NCBI GenBank assembly: GCA_033398695.1 | Contig: CM065815.1 | Location: 99,166,501-99,230,500, forward strand | Direction: 5' to 3' | From: Orobanche coerulescens | Taxonomy: Eukaryota; Streptophyta; Magnoliopsida; Lamiales; Orobanchaceae | Length of the DNA: 64,000 nt | Part shown: positions 1 to 11,172 of the stretch, piece by piece | Layout: the number at the start of each line of letters is the position of its first letter | Position numbering within the stretch: the first letter of the stretch is position 1 | Program-made: the position numbers and the translations under genes | Notes under the pieces: generated by a model | Told to the model about the DNA's origin: nothing | The model's input: the letters and a program-made list of their open reading frames with translations, nothing else | The model's database searches: none

Positions 1-59
1 GAGAGACTATGTAATAGAGTAGTATACTTTAAAGCATGCTTTGAGTATAAGTGGGAGAT
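1..59 (+). other. 3' internal end and polypurine tract of a Copia element
   Basis: The tract AAGTGGGAGA immediately precedes the LTR at 60, as expected for the plus-strand priming site of a Copia element. The same 59 bases precede the LTR at 23764. The rest of this element lies left of the window. Confidence 0.7.
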
Positions 60-1538
60 TATTAGGGTTGTATAAGCAAAGCATACTTTATGCTTGTATT
101 ACCTTATTTCCTTGTAACTACCTATGAGAATATTAATTATATTTGATCATGTTTTGCATATTTATTCACGTTATGGTTATGCAAATGAAATGTCTTATTA
201 TTTTATATTGTAGATAATATGGTGTGTTGGTGTCACATGGAAGATCACATTATCAGATGCCTTATAAAATAATATAATTGTTCACAACCTATATAATTAT
301 TAGACAAATTATATGAAAGGTTGTAGTGTATGCTTGAGATTAGTTGGTCTTGACTATTAGCATACATTAGCGTATTTGCATACTTTGAACTGGATCGAGG
401 TGAGATAGTGTCTTCTGTAGTGACTATAAGGACGTAAATCTCGGATAATTATTATTTCCTAATTCTAAGTATATAATATTTAATTATGTATTTATAATAC
501 TTATTGCTTTGATTTACCATAGGTGAGAGTCAAAATGATCGACTCAATAAGTGTCGTATCTTGGGCAATAATATTATTTATATGATAGTTATTATTATTA
601 CTAGAAATCATATCCCGATTCGTGCGGGTTGATGATGTCCCCTCGAGGAGCTCAATAATAATTATTATATTAAACCCTGCAAGTGGATTTAATTCCGATA
701 TAATAATAAGGTTCGAGTGGTACTACTCTTGGATAAGATATTAATTAATTAAAGCTGTCAGTAGCTTATAATTAATTAATGGACATTCGATATCTTAAAC
801 ACGGGAAATAGTATATTTAAATAAGGAGCCCGATTTCGTAAATTGGGATTTGGGTTGGAAGTACAATATTAATTATTTAGTTGATTGAATTGATATTAAT
901 AGACTCAATATATTAGGAAAGGTCATAATATGGAAATTTAAGGTCTATTAGGAGTTCTTTCCTAATCCTTCTTAAGATCCCTAGTAGTAGTCCAAGAGCC
1001 TATAAATAGAACAAGCATATGGTTCGGCCATGACTTACTTTCAAGCTTGTGAGATCGATTTTCTTCTTGTGTTTAATTGTAGATCTAGACTTGTGTCTTT
1101 GATTCTACAATTTAGATAGCTCAATTTGTTAAGAGTGTTCATAAAATACTAGAAATCAAGGAAAAATCGAGTGACCACAAACAAGGTGATTCGGCCTATC
1201 CATATTGTGTCCAAGCAAGATCTGGTAGCTCGTTACCCACACAACATCCGGGTTAAGGCGGATCATATTCTAGAAAGTCTAAAGATATAAATACAAGGAG
1301 ATCAAGACGAACAGCAACAACTACGCTTCAAAGATAATATTCTATGATCTTTGATCTAGATTAGGATACTCAATTACCAACATATTAATTTGATAAATAA
1401 TAAATAATATTTAAATTGCTTATTAATCTTAGTAGTTAATTAATTAGCATGCCTAAATAGACTTTGTGCTTACGGATGCGTAAAATGCGTTTATCAATCA
1501 TTCATCAACTTCGCTTCTGCTTCGTTTTATTTCCAACA
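60..1538 (+). mobile_element. Copia 3' LTR, copy 1
   Basis: About 1.48 kb, nearly identical to 23764-25243. The LTR ends read TGTT...AACA in copy 2; here the second base is A (TATTAGGG). It is preceded by a polypurine tract and not followed by a primer-binding site, so it is a 3' LTR. A TATA-like CTATAAATAGA lies near 1000. GTGCT follows, as it also does after copy 2. Confidence 0.8.
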
Positions 1539-1549
1539 GTGCTAACTTT

Positions 1550-2587
1550 TGTAATATCCGCGATTTCGATTTCCGGTAATTTTCTTTTTTTTTTTCGCAG
1601 GAGTCCGTTTTGACGACTCACTTCTGACCGTTTCGTCATTCTGAGAATGTTTAATTCTGGACTTTTCGACGTCCGAGTTCGTTTCGGTATCGTTTTGTTG
1701 AGTTCCGTGCATTTAGCGACTTTCCGCACTTGAGTTCGATTCTTGCGAATCTCGTCCGAAACTATTGTTTCGAGTTTCTTGTAAGTTCATTTAATGTTAT
1801 TATTCATGTTGTGAGCCTTGGTTTGGTGTTTCGATCGTGTATCGTGTATTTCGGACGTTTTGGGCCATTTTCGTAATTTCCCAAAGTTTGGGGTAACTAC
1901 TTTCCCTTGTCGAATTTCGAGCCTTCGGGTGGTCGGAATCGTGTGTTCTCTTAGTAATCGAATTCGTCTTTGCGAGTACTTCGTAACCGTATCTTCGATT
2001 CGTATTCAGGTTTGGGTTTCGGGGTCGTCCGGGCCGTCGGAGTTGGCCCCGACCGAGTCATGGCCGGGCATGTTGGGGCCAGGCCAGCCCTAGCCGAGTA
2101 ACGTACGTAAGTGTCCGGCGATTCTGATCGTAAGGCACATGCACGTAAGGCCTTGCCGTAACGCACGTTTCACCGCCGCGAATCGACGATGAGTTCGCCA
2201 TGGCGATTACGACGTAAGCGTGGCTTACGTATGTAAGCATCCGGCAGGTCTCGGCCTATTTAAGGCCTAGGCACGGGTCACTCGGCCATTTCCATTTTTC
2301 TTCTTCGTTTTTCGCGATCCTTCGATAGAAATTGATGGTTTTGATCGGAGATCAATTATACATCAGTTGAATTATTATCATCATCTAATCCGTGTTCTTC
2401 GTCCGAATCAAGGTATTTTGACTTGAACCCTTGTTTTTGAAGATTTTGTGGATTTTCCTTTTGATTTCGATTCCAATCCGTTTTTGGTCAATTAAATGTT
2501 GTATAAACGTTGTTTTGAACTTGTTCTACGGATTGGATACTCGTACCTTTGGTTCGTTCGACCCGAGGGGTGATTTCCTTGTTCTTA
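1550..2587 (+). mobile_element. Truncated Gypsy family-B LTR (5' portion)
   Basis: Starts TGTAATATCCGCG like the complete B LTRs at 25256 and 30545 and matches their first ~1.04 kb. It ends at the duplication breakpoint, so it lacks the tandem repeats, hairpins and GGTGTTACA end of a full LTR. Confidence 0.85.
2098..2240 (+). promoter_or_regulatory. ACGTACGTAA-type motif array upstream of TATA (truncated B LTR)
   Basis: Several variants of TTACGTACGTAAG are packed here, immediately before CTATTTAAGG at 2256-2265, the likely TATA box. This is the most altered of the three B copies; the others have cleaner repeats at 25799-25952 and 31076-31232. Confidence 0.5.
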
Positions 2588-3083
2588 GCCTCCATAATTA
2601 ATTTAAATTGTGAAGTAATTAGGATGCATGTTGACATTAGGGTCTTCCTAAATATCGGATGTGTTAATTATAGGTTCACTAGTTTTAAATTTCAAATGAT
2701 AACATAAGGTAAATATTATTTTTTATGGTCCATCTGTAGGACTATTATTTAAAAAAAATAATGTCTTAAGGTTGTTAAATTATGGTGTTCACTTAGGTGT
2801 ATTAATTAATAAGCTCCCCATCGGAATCTATATTAATTAATACATGGCCAATAGGAACCAACTATTAATTTTATTTGTCATAACGTAAATTGACTAGATA
2901 GTAAAATTAAAGATGTAACTCTACTTGAAAAATATGTGTGTAAACGTCCACACGATCGTGGCTTACATATGCGGGTTTTTCGAGGTGTTGGTTGCTAGCA
3001 TATATATTGTGTTTTGAGGTTCTTCAATATATTTTGCTATGCATTATGTGATGGATGTTTTGTTAATTGTATCTCAGATGCAG
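2588..3083 (+). other. AT-rich segment upstream of Copia gag, origin unclear
   Basis: About 500 bp lying between the duplication breakpoint and the Copia gag start. No TGGTATCAGAGC primer site, LTR end or ORF is visible. It could be the gag leader of the Copia element whose 5' LTR was lost at the breakpoint, or a remnant of another repeat. Confidence 0.4.
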
Positions 3084-3556
3084 ATGTCTTTCAATCCACT
3101 TGCTGTTATTCTCAAAGAAAACAAACTAGATGGCACTAGCTTTGCTGATTGGAAACGTAACTTTAATATTGTCCTGACTGTTGAAGAACATAAGTTTGTT
3201 CTAACTGAGGAATGTCCGTTGGAGCCATATGCGGATTCGGCACCCGATGAGGTGAAAGAATTCCACAGATGGAAGAAATCTGATGAGATGACTCGCTGTT
3301 ACATCTTGGCTTATTTAGCAAATGTATTGCAGCATCAGTATCAGAGTATGGTTCGGCCGCGGAAATGATGAAAAATCTCGGCGAGATATTTGGTCATCAG
3401 AATCGGTCGGCTAGGCAAAATAATATGAGGGTCTTGATTACGACCCAAATGCCTGAAGGAACCCCGGCAAGGGATCATGTTCTAAAGATGATTTATCATC
3501 TAAATGAACTTGATATCTTAGGTGCTACTATCGATGCGGAAACGCAGGTCGATATC
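3084..3556 (+). pseudogene. Copia gag, N-terminal part (split by Gypsy A)
   Basis: Two overlapping frames encode a plant Copia gag of the UBN2 type. The likely start gives MSFNPLAVILKENKLDG, followed by FADWKRNFNIVLT and LTEECP, all typical of the N-terminal capsid region. A frame change near 3365 leads into FGHQNRSARQNNM and MPEGTPARDHVLKM. Reading stops at the ATATC target site, where the Gypsy multimer begins; the protein-level continuation (ILGSLPRSFEQF) resumes at 20247. The product would be the structural protein of the virus-like particle in the cytoplasm. The insertion and frameshift make it non-functional as it stands. The family call is strong; exact lineage is not assigned. Confidence 0.8.
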
Positions 3557-3706
3557 TGTAATACCCGAGATTTCTGTTATGTAATTGGAACTTGTGATAT
3601 TGTAATCATTGTACTTAATCTGAGTATTATTTTCCGTATTTCATAATCCGATGTTGTCGAGCATTTAAATTCGTGGTTGTGATATAAAGATTGTAAATCT
3701 GCGCAT

Positions 3707-3998
3707 GTAGCGCACGCTACCAGCTATGTTTAGCGTGCGCTAACGTAGATTCATAGCGCACGCTACAGAGGGTCATTAGCGCACGCTATGCATGGTCAAT
3801 TTGATTGAGACGTGCGGTAGGTGAGATCGGCGGGGGACCTGTCGGATCGTGTCGGATGTATGGGCGGCTTCGGGAAAAGCGAGTCATCGTCTTAGCGAAC
3901 GCTACAGGTATATGCGTAGCACACGCTAAAGTGCTGAGTACTGATTTAGTCGGTGAGCCGTTAGCGCACGCTACTGACGAGTCTAGCGCGCGCTAATA
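3707..3998 (+). promoter_or_regulatory. TAGCGCACGCTA motif array in U3 of LTR 1
   Basis: Eight copies or close variants of the near-palindrome TAGCGCACGCTA lie within 290 bp, ending about 10 bp before the TATA box at 4008. The position suggests enhancer or binding-site function. A second cluster with the same motif lies at 4678-4862, downstream of the TATA box. Confidence 0.65.
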
Positions 3999-4007
3999 GC
4001 CATTTAT

Positions 4008-4016
4008 TATAAATAG
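4008..4016 (+). promoter_or_regulatory. TATA box of Gypsy A LTR 1
   Basis: TATAAATAG, about 450 bp from the LTR start and directly after the motif array; the same box is at 11182-11190 and 18359-18367 in the other LTRs. It marks the end of U3. Confidence 0.65.
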
Positions 4017-4677
4017 ATGACATCCTATTCGTTTTTGATTCTTTCTTCTCCCACTACCCGAATTCTTACACTTAGAACATAACTTCCCTCACCTAAACAC
4101 TTCATATCAACACCCTAGTTCGTGATTGAAGATCGTATATCATTGGAGATTGGTGTTCAAGCTTTCGGTGTTGGATTGCTTCAACTTCCTCCGTGTTCTT
4201 CACTACTTTGAGGTAGGTGATTCTTCACCGATGTTAGTAATGTTTTTAAGGGCGTCGATCATGTTTTGATAGCCGATTATTTCGTTTATGATCGGTCATC
4301 ACATGTTAGAAGAATACTTTTGACGTATCGGCACTATTTATCGTATGAACCTTTGAACCATCTCGGTTTATGGACTCTAGCGTTTTCAAATCGATTTATG
4401 ATCGATGTCGGAGATTACCTAGTTCGTATATTTTACGTAAGAAATCATATGTTTTTGGGACTTGGAATAATCGGAACTTAGAATATTTCTTGAAGATCGA
4501 AGATAAGATATGATGTTGAGTTGATTATCCGTATATTTGTACCTCATGATCATGGAACTTCCACAAACCTTTTTAGCATGACATGCTTGAGGATGACATG
4601 TTGTATCAACATAGAATTCGTGAATTCACCACCTTTCAACCCAGTTTTTCCGTTAGCAGTATTCTGCCATGCAGGGT

Positions 4678-4862
4678 TAGCGCACGCTAACATATAGGAG
4701 TTAACGTGCGCTATCGGGGTTGATTAACGCCGCGAGCGTCGTAGCGTCGTTATGTATCGGCCGATTCGAGCTATCGATTCGTAGCTAGCGCACGCTAGTC
4801 TTACATGATAGCGTCGCTAACGCGGGCGGCTTAGCACACGTTACGTGAAATACGTAGCGCCT
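4678..4862 (+). repeat. Second TAGCGCACGCTA cluster, LTR 1
   Basis: Motifs such as GCTAGCGCACGCTAG recur here between the TATA box and the hairpin region. The copies at 11856-12052 and 19036-19230 are in better order; this one has several small deletions relative to them. Confidence 0.55.
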
Positions 4863-5230
4863 TCATGATCCAGCGATTAGTTATTTTGAGCTTTTCGGCC
4901 GTAGACCGAATTGTTAGGCCATCGTGCGACTTGAGATGATTTGTATATCATTCCTTTTGTTAAGGTTCGAGCTTGTTACGTTGATCGAAGGAGGCGGCCT
5001 TCGAGTGTGTCGAGATCATTGAAGTGTTTCGTCCTTGCCATTTTCGAGGCAAGTATCATATGTCGAGTTCGATTTATCATGCGCGTGGTTTTATTCATAT
5101 TGTTGAATATGAGATGTATTTCTGAAAATTCTCGTGATATTCGTTGTTGTTTGTTTGTATTGATGAACATGTTGAAATGCATATGTGTATGCATAATTGA
5201 TTGATTATGGTATAAATGATCCGAGGGGGT

Positions 5231-5402
5231 CATGAGGATCTATGCTGAGGGCGCTGGATCGAATGTCCACCATGCGTTGGTCCGACGGGATCATCATGGG
5301 GATCTATCTTTGAGAAGCGGATCGTTGGACGGGTTTTCCACCATGCGTTGGTCCGACGGGATCATCATGGGGATCTATGCTGAGGGCGCTGGATCGCTGG
5401 AT
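5231..5402 (+). repeat. ~72-bp tandem repeat in LTR 1
   Basis: About 2.4 copies of a unit containing TTGGTCCGACGGGATCAT and GCTGAGGGCGCTGGATCG. Equivalent repeats are at 12418-12590 and 19600-19760. Confidence 0.75.
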
Positions 5403-5535
5403 TACCTTGTATTGTGTTGATGGAATCGTGAGGATTCGCATCGTTGGATTCCGGTGGCGGAAGTCCGTTTTGCATGCTTTATGATGCATTGATGATTTAT
5501 TGTTTGACGATACTTGTACTAGCATTGTTTTGCTA

Positions 5536-5550
5536 ACCCCTTTCGGGGGT
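5536..5550 (+). other. GC hairpin near LTR 1 3' end
   Basis: ACCCC-TTTCG-GGGGT can fold as a short stem-loop. It follows TTTTGCTA and precedes GGAC. Matching hairpins occur at 12724-12738 and 19899-19913 and, in longer form, in family-B LTRs. Confidence 0.6.
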
Positions 5551-5883
5551 GGACATTGTTTTGATATTCAGGTAGCCGAGGAGCGGGGAGGCAACCACAG
5601 TACCGACAGGACGATGGAATGGCTCAGTGATGTGATTGATGTTATTGTTATTGTGATTTGTCTTCTTGGTTCGTTTAGTACTCGAGTACGTCTGTTTTAA
5701 TAAGTCAATTCGATATGGTTGTATAAGTTAACTCATTTGATCGGTTGAATCAAATCTGTATTTGAACTTCAGTTGTTCGATTGTATTGTTTTTACACTTC
5801 TTCTAAATTTAGCCTTGTAAATCCTTATCTAAAGGGTTTACGGCGCTGTAATTATTCCGAATATCTCGGGGTGTTACAGAATA

Positions 5884-5898
5884 TGGTATCAGAGCTAA
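5884..5898 (+). other. Primer-binding site (iMet tRNA), INT 1
   Basis: TGGTATCAGAGCTAA lies five bases after the LTR end and matches the 3' end of plant initiator methionine tRNA, the minus-strand primer used by many plant Gypsy elements. Confidence 0.9.
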
Positions 5899-6119
5899 GA
5901 TTTATGGATATCTTGGCAGTCGGGTTAGTTGGGTCTGTTTACGTTATTTGATTATTGGTCGTTCGTAACATCACTGCTGAGCCAGCATCGTCAAGTGGAC
6001 TGTGGTTGTAAGTTTCCTAATCTCGAATACTACTGTTTTATTTAATTCATGTCTTGTAAACATTGATGGATGTACTTTGAGAAAGTTTGTCCTGGATATT
6101 GAGTATTTATGTTTACAGT

Positions 6120-7345
6120 ATGTTGAAAGGAGGTCGTGGACGCGGACGCGGTCGTGGACGCGGACGTGGTAATGCGAGGCAAGAAGAGTCGGTATCTACC
6201 CCAGAGATAGCCACTAGTCGAACGGATTCACATTCCGGGGGACAGCAGGGAGCGGCAAATAATAATGCAGATCCTAACGTGCCGGGAGTGCTTCGAGTGG
6301 TTGCCCAGATAAACCGGTTTGCTCAAGTTGTGGATCGCATGCGAGGGCGATGGGGCAGACATAACGTGGAAAATCGAGGAGATAGATGGCTTGAAGTGAT
6401 TAAATTGCACCCTCCGAAATTTGTGATTCTGTGAGACGCTTTCTTGGGATCACTGGCTGAAGGAATTAGAGAAGATTTTTGCAGGGATTAACTGTCCCAA
6501 CGATAGGAAGGTTCCGGTCGCCCAGTATCTTTTGACCGGGGAGGCTTTCGACTGGTGGGAGGCCATTCGACCGGAGGAGCACAATGTTGACTGGACGGAA
6601 TTCAAATTGATGATGGAGGCACAGTATTGTCCTCTCCCAGTTAGAGAAGCCCGAGTTCGGGAGTTTTTCTCACCAAAAAATTTGGAAGTATCTGTGACGG
6701 ACGTGATTAAGACTTTTAATCACCAGCTGACTTATGTGCGCCACTTGGTCAGGACCGAGGCGGAGAAGATTTTTCATTTTGACATGCGAATGAAGCCGTA
6801 AATTCAGCAGTATATGTCCGGATTTGAATGTACCACCTTGCGACAGTATCAGGACAAGGCGTTGGCCTATGATATGAAGGAGGCGGCGGTAGAAAGCGGC
6901 GGAAGCAAAGCGAGAAGGTGTCGGCAACTTCACGGAGGATAAGAGTAGCGGACCTCTCAAGGGTCGATCCTCTTTTCATTCATCCAGAGACCTCCGCATC
7001 CTTCTCGAGGTGGAAAGAAGTTCCGGCGGCACCGACTGTTTGACGGGAAAGAAGTGTTACAAGCGTGGCAAGGCGGGACATGTTCGACGTGATTGTTTGC
7101 GCTGCTGTGACTGTTTAGTGTGGACAGGGGAAGGACATCGCGCAACATTTTGTGGGAATGTGACCCGATCTTTTGGTACTCGCACTCCGGCTCCGATCCC
7201 GAAGGAGACGAGTGTGAACAGACGCGGCAAAGTGGATTTCAGCAGCGCTTGGGAAGAAAGAGGCATCCAGTCTTGGTCTGTTCCTCCTTTGTACGAAATG
7301 AGAAATCGATGACGAGAACACATTTGTTGCATCAGTGCGATTGAG
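6120..7345 (+). pseudogene. Gypsy A gag, INT 1 (frameshifted)
   Basis: Starts MLKGGRGRGRGRG, an arginine-glycine-rich basic N-terminus. The retrotransposon gag domain follows (VIKLHPPKF, then after a frame change ELEKIFAG and LTGEAFDWWEAI). A stop after MRMKP near 6801 and another frame change lead into the zinc-knuckle region near 7055. There the second cysteine is read as arginine (CYKRGKAGH), whereas INT 2 keeps CYNCGKAGH. Gag forms the capsid and binds element RNA. At least three frame breaks would prevent a full product, but several lie at CAG/CTG sites where the copies differ, so part of the damage may be a consensus artefact. Confidence 0.85.
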
Positions 7346-7359
7346 ATCCTTTTGCAACC

Positions 7360-7827
7360 TTGATTAGTGTCTTGTTCGACTCGGGAGCTACGCATTCTTT
7401 TATATCTTTGAACTGTGTTAATCGTTTGAAAATCTCGTGCTTGTATAATTGTGAACCTTATGTTGTGGGATTACCGAGCGGAGAGAAAATTGTGGGAACA
7501 CTAGAAGCTAGGGATTTCCCAGTATCTATAGAAGGAAGAGAGTGGCCATCGAATCTCATTGTAGTTGACATCTACGGTGACGATTTAATTCTCGGAGATG
7601 ATTGGCTCAACGGTTATGGAGTCATTACGAATTACCGAGAGAGAGTCATTTCCATCATTGCTGATGACGGATCTGAACACTTATTCCGAGGATGGAGACC
7701 AGGAAGCTCGGGAAAATTGATCAAAGCAACGAAAGCCGTGAAATTACTGAAGCAGGGATGTCACGGACTTTGGCTATGCCATGAGGAAAGAGGAAGGAGT
7801 AGAGCTCTCGTCTATTTCAGTTGTTAA
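7360..7827 (+). pseudogene. Gypsy A protease domain, INT 1
   Basis: Encodes an aspartic protease of the retropepsin type: VLFDSGATHSFISLN carries the catalytic D-S-G triad and LILGDDWLN is the conserved distal motif. The frame is open over about 150 codons and almost identical to 14551-15018. The frame shifts near 7780 on passing into reverse transcriptase, so no continuous Gag-Pol reading exists here. The domain would mature the polyprotein inside the particle. Confidence 0.85.
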
Positions 7828-8707
7828 TGAGTTCTCAGATGTATTTCCTGACGAACTACCTGGGTTACCTCCGCAGAGGGGAGTGGAATTCACTATCGAA
7901 CTAGAGCCTGGAGCAGCTCCTATTTCTAGAGCACCATACCGCATGGCGCCAACCGAGATGTATGAACTCAAGAAGCAACTGGAGGAATTATTACAGAAGG
8001 GCTATATCCAACCTAGCGTTTCTCCTTGGGGAGCGCCCGTTCTCTTTGTCCGGAAGAAAGACGGATCCCTCCGACTGTGTATTGATTACAGGGAGCTCAA
8101 CAAGATGACGATCAAGAATAAGTATCCTATACCTCGGATTGACGACTTGTTTGATCAACTGCAAGGGGCAAGGGTATTCTCGAAGATTGACTTGCGATCA
8201 GGATACCACCAGTTGAGAATTAAGGAATCGGATATCGAAATCGCTGAGATCGATGCAGGCATTATGAATTCGTAGTGATGCCGTTTAGACTTACCAATGC
8301 TCCTGCAGTATTCATGCAATTGATGAATCGGGTATTCTTGGAATACTTGGATAAATTTGTGGTCGTCTTCATTGACGACATCTTGATATATTCGAGGGGC
8401 CAGAGGAACATCTTTGAACATTTACGTGTGGTTTTGAGCACCTTGAGGAAGGAGCAGTGTATGCAAAACTTTCAAAATGCGAGTTCGGCTTAAGGAAGTA
8501 ACCTTCCTTGGGCATGTGATATCGGACGGAGTTCGTGGACCGAAGAAAGTCGAAGCAATCTTGGATTGGGAAGCTCCTAAAAACGTGAAAGAAGTCCGAA
8601 GCTTCTTAGGACTTGCTGGATATTATCGCCGCTTTGTAGAGGATTTTCCAAAATTGCTCGTCCGCTCACCCAGTTATTCTGAAAACTCAAAAGTTCATGT
8701 GGAATGA
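7781..8707 (+). pseudogene. Gypsy A reverse transcriptase domain, INT 1
   Basis: Three overlapping frames together cover the RT fingers and palm. Visible motifs are [66 protein letters not shown] and the catalytic [10 protein letters not shown] near 8370, with FLGHVIS and [11 protein letters not shown] in the thumb/connection. Breaks occur near 8230 (an altered segment after RIKESD), 8470 and 8690. The enzyme copies element RNA into cDNA. All expected RT motifs can be found, so the element was recently competent, but the present reading is broken. Confidence 0.88.
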
Positions 8708-8759
8708 GAAGTGCAGTGGTTTGTGAACTTAAGAGGAGGCAGCGGCACCTATATTAGCG

Positions 8760-9120
8760 TTGCCAGAGGGAACTGATGGATTCATGGTATACAACGACGC
8801 TTCAAATCAGGGTTTGGGTTGTGTGTTGATGCAGAAGGATAAAGTGACTGCTTATGCTTCTCGGCAATTGAAACCGTATGAGGTTAATTACCCGACTCAC
8901 GATCTGGAGCTAGCAGCTGTGGTCTTTGCCTTGAAAATTTGGCGGCATTATTTGTATGGCACTCATTGTCAGATCTTTACAGATCATAAGAGCCTCAAGT
9001 ACATTTTCAGTCAGAAAGAGTTAAACATGAGGCAGAGAAGGTGGTTGGAATTGATCAAGGATTACGACTTGGAGATTCTCTATCATCAAGGAAAGCAAGC
9101 GTAGTAGCCGATGCTTTGAG
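8760..9120 (+). pseudogene. Gypsy A RNase H domain, INT 1
   Basis: The frame reads [41 protein letters not shown] and [11 protein letters not shown], the conserved acidic and histidine segments of Gypsy RNase H, ending [22 protein letters not shown] frame change near 9100 precedes VVADALSRK. RNase H degrades the RNA strand during cDNA synthesis. Confidence 0.85.
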
Positions 9121-9234
9121 CCGTAAACTGTTTCTCTTGAGTGTTGGAAGCACTTACGTCCCAAACCGGTATTCAACGAGAACCGATCTGCGAGGATTGA
9201 AGTATGGGCACCGGGAATCCAAGGGCAACTTTAT

Positions 9235-10686
9235 GTGATGGGCCCGACTTCATCACTAGTCGAGGAGATCAAGTCTAAGCAACTGAACGATTCCCTGATC
9301 CTTCGATTATGTGACGAAGTAAAGAAAGGAAAAGCCCCAGGATTCGTGATACAAGACGATGGAGTTCTGAGATTTCAGAGTCGACTTTGCGTTCCCGAGG
9401 ATGATGATTTGAGACGGACAATTTTGAAAGAAGCTCATAGCGCGCCCTATTCTATTCACCCAGGCAGTAGTAAGATGTATAAAGATTTAAAGCAAAACTT
9501 CTGGTGGGGGAATATGAAGAAGGACGTAGCAGAGTACGTTTCGAAGTGTTTGACTTGTCAGTAGGTTAATATTGAACATCAGCGACCTGCCGGAATGTTA
9601 AAGCCGCTTCCGATCCCTGAATGGAAGTGGGAGGATATCTTGATGGACTTCATTACTAGTATGCCAAGGACTAGAACGGGAATGAACATGATTTGGGTTG
9701 TAATTGATCGACTAACCAAGTCGGCTCATTTCCTGGGAATTAAAGATACATGGGGACCCGAGAGATTGGCGCGAGTATTTATTGCGGAGATAGTCAGATT
9801 GCATGGGACGCCAAAGACCATTATTTCGGATCGAGATGGTCGCTTCGTGTCACATTTCTGGAAAGCAGTTCACAGGGCTTTGGGGACTGAGCTCAACTTT
9901 AGCACAGCTTATCATCCCCAAACGGATGGTCAGTCTGAGAGAACTATACAGACTGTAGAAGACATGCTTAGAGCTTGTGCTTTGGATTGGTCAACTGATT
10001 GGGAAGTTCATTTGCCATTAGTTGAATTCACCTACAATAATAGTTGGCACGCTTCTATTAAGATGGCCCCATTTGAAGCTTTATACGGGAGAAGATGCCG
10101 ATCACCCCTGTGTTGGGATGATTCTTCGGATTTGATCGGGACGGAACCGGAATTGATTATTCAGACTCAAGAGAAGATAGCTTTGATTCGAGAGAGACTG
10201 TTGACTGCCCAGAGTCGACAAAAGTCTTATGCAGATGTACGTCGTCGCCCTCTAGAGTTCGACGCTGGGGACCATGTACTATTGAAGGTGTCTCCTACAC
10301 GAGGGATTTTCCGTTTTGGGAGGAGAGGCAAGCTTAGTCCGAGATATATCGGACCATTCGAGATCCTCGAGAGAGTGGGAAATTTAGCATACAGGTTGTC
10401 CTTACCGCCATCGCTGAGTCACGTTCACAATGTGTTTCACGTATCCCAACTTCGGAAGTATGTACCGGACCCCAGTCACGTCATTGATTTCGACGAGATC
10501 GAAATAGCCAATGATGGCACCTTCGAAGAGAGACCAATCAAGATACTTGAGAGCCGGATCAAACAATTGAGGAATAAACCAATACACTTGGTTAAAGTAC
10601 AATGGTCACGACATGGAGTCGAAGAGGCCACTTGGGAAACGGAGGACAGTATGAAGACTAGATATCCGGAGTTGTTTTCATCTTAA
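9235..10686 (+). pseudogene. Gypsy A integrase with chromodomain-like tail, INT 1 (one in-frame stop)
   Basis: The N-terminal HHCC zinc-binding region (HSAPYSIHPGSSKMY and CLTCQ) is followed by a TAG stop at 9562-9564. The frame then continues unbroken for 363 codons from 9595. The catalytic core has DFITSMPRT, VIDRLTKSAHF, SDRDGRFVSHFW and AYHPQTDGQSERTIQ, giving the D-D-E triad. The tail (RGKLSPRYIGPFEIL, then HVFHVSQLRKY-type and GVEEATWE segments) resembles the chromodomain-like end of Tekay chromoviruses, thought to guide insertion to heterochromatin. The stop could be a C-to-T change in CAG. The 363-codon stretch is the best-preserved ORF of the element. Confidence 0.9.
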
Positions 10687-10690
10687 GTTT

Positions 10691-10721
10691 CGGGACGAAA
10701 CTTCTTTTTAGGGAGGAAGGA
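10691..10721 (+). other. 3' end of INT 1: GGGACGAAAC motif and polypurine tract
   Basis: TTTCGGGACGAAAC is followed by AGGGAGGAAGGA directly before LTR 2. The same pair is at 17867-17898 and, slightly changed, before the family-B 3' LTR at 30505-30544. It primes plus-strand synthesis. Confidence 0.8.
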
Positions 10722-10870
10722 TGTAATACCCGAGATTTCTGTTATGTAATTGGAACTTGTGATATTGTAATCATTGTACTTAATCTGAGTATTATTTTCC
10801 GTATTTCATAATCCGATGTTGTCGAGCGTTTAAATTCGTGGTTGTGATTTAAAGATTGTAAATCTGCGCA

Positions 10871-11172
10871 TGTAGCGCACGCTACCAGCTATGTTTAGCG
10901 TGCGCTAACGTAGATTCATAGCGCACGCTACAGAGGGTCATTAGCGCACGCTATGCATGGTCAATTTGATTGAGACGTGCGGTAGGTGAGATCTGGCCGG
11001 GGGACCCCTGTCGGATCGTGTCGGATGTATCTGGATGGCTTTTGGGGAAAAGCCGAGTCAACGCCTTAGCGCACGCTACAGGTATATGCGTAGCGCACGC
11101 TAAAGTGCTGAGTACAGTTTAGTCAGTGAGCCGTTAGCGCACGCTACGAACAGGGTCTAGCGCGCGCTAATA
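10871..11172 (+). promoter_or_regulatory. TAGCGCACGCTA motif array in U3 of LTR 2
   Basis: Eight motif copies, six of them exact TAGCGCACGCTA, end ten bases before the TATA box at 11182. Spacing is irregular (about 20 to 130 bp). Confidence 0.65.

Larger units (their letters stand above)
1..2587 (+). repeat. Duplicated block (copy 1), matching 23705-26298
   Basis: This stretch matches 23705-26298 throughout. The match covers a Copia 3' internal end, its LTR, the short flank GTGCTAACTTTT and the first part of Gypsy LTR family B. Similarity stops abruptly after GTTCTTA at 2587, where copy 2 continues with the rest of the LTR and copy 1 switches to unrelated AT-rich DNA. Because both copies share a flank lying between two independent elements, I infer a segmental duplication rather than two parallel insertions. 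Confidence 0.85.
3557..5878 (+). mobile_element. Gypsy A LTR 1
   Basis: 2322 bp, TGTAATACCC...GGTGTTACA. It contains a motif array and TATA box, a second motif cluster, a ~72-bp tandem repeat and a GC hairpin. It is shorter than LTR2 (2348) and LTR3 (2343), mainly through small losses in 3790-3960 and 4700-4870 at CHG-rich spots. Confidence 0.9.

Noticed and set aside
2588..3083. 5' LTR of the split Copia element
   Set aside because: No match to the LTR at 23764-25243 and no primer-binding site could be found.
4941..5204. 87-codon ORFs repeated in each Gypsy A LTR (also at 12128 and 19306)
   Set aside because: They recur just because the LTR recurs; no domain, and both strands are open there because of base composition.
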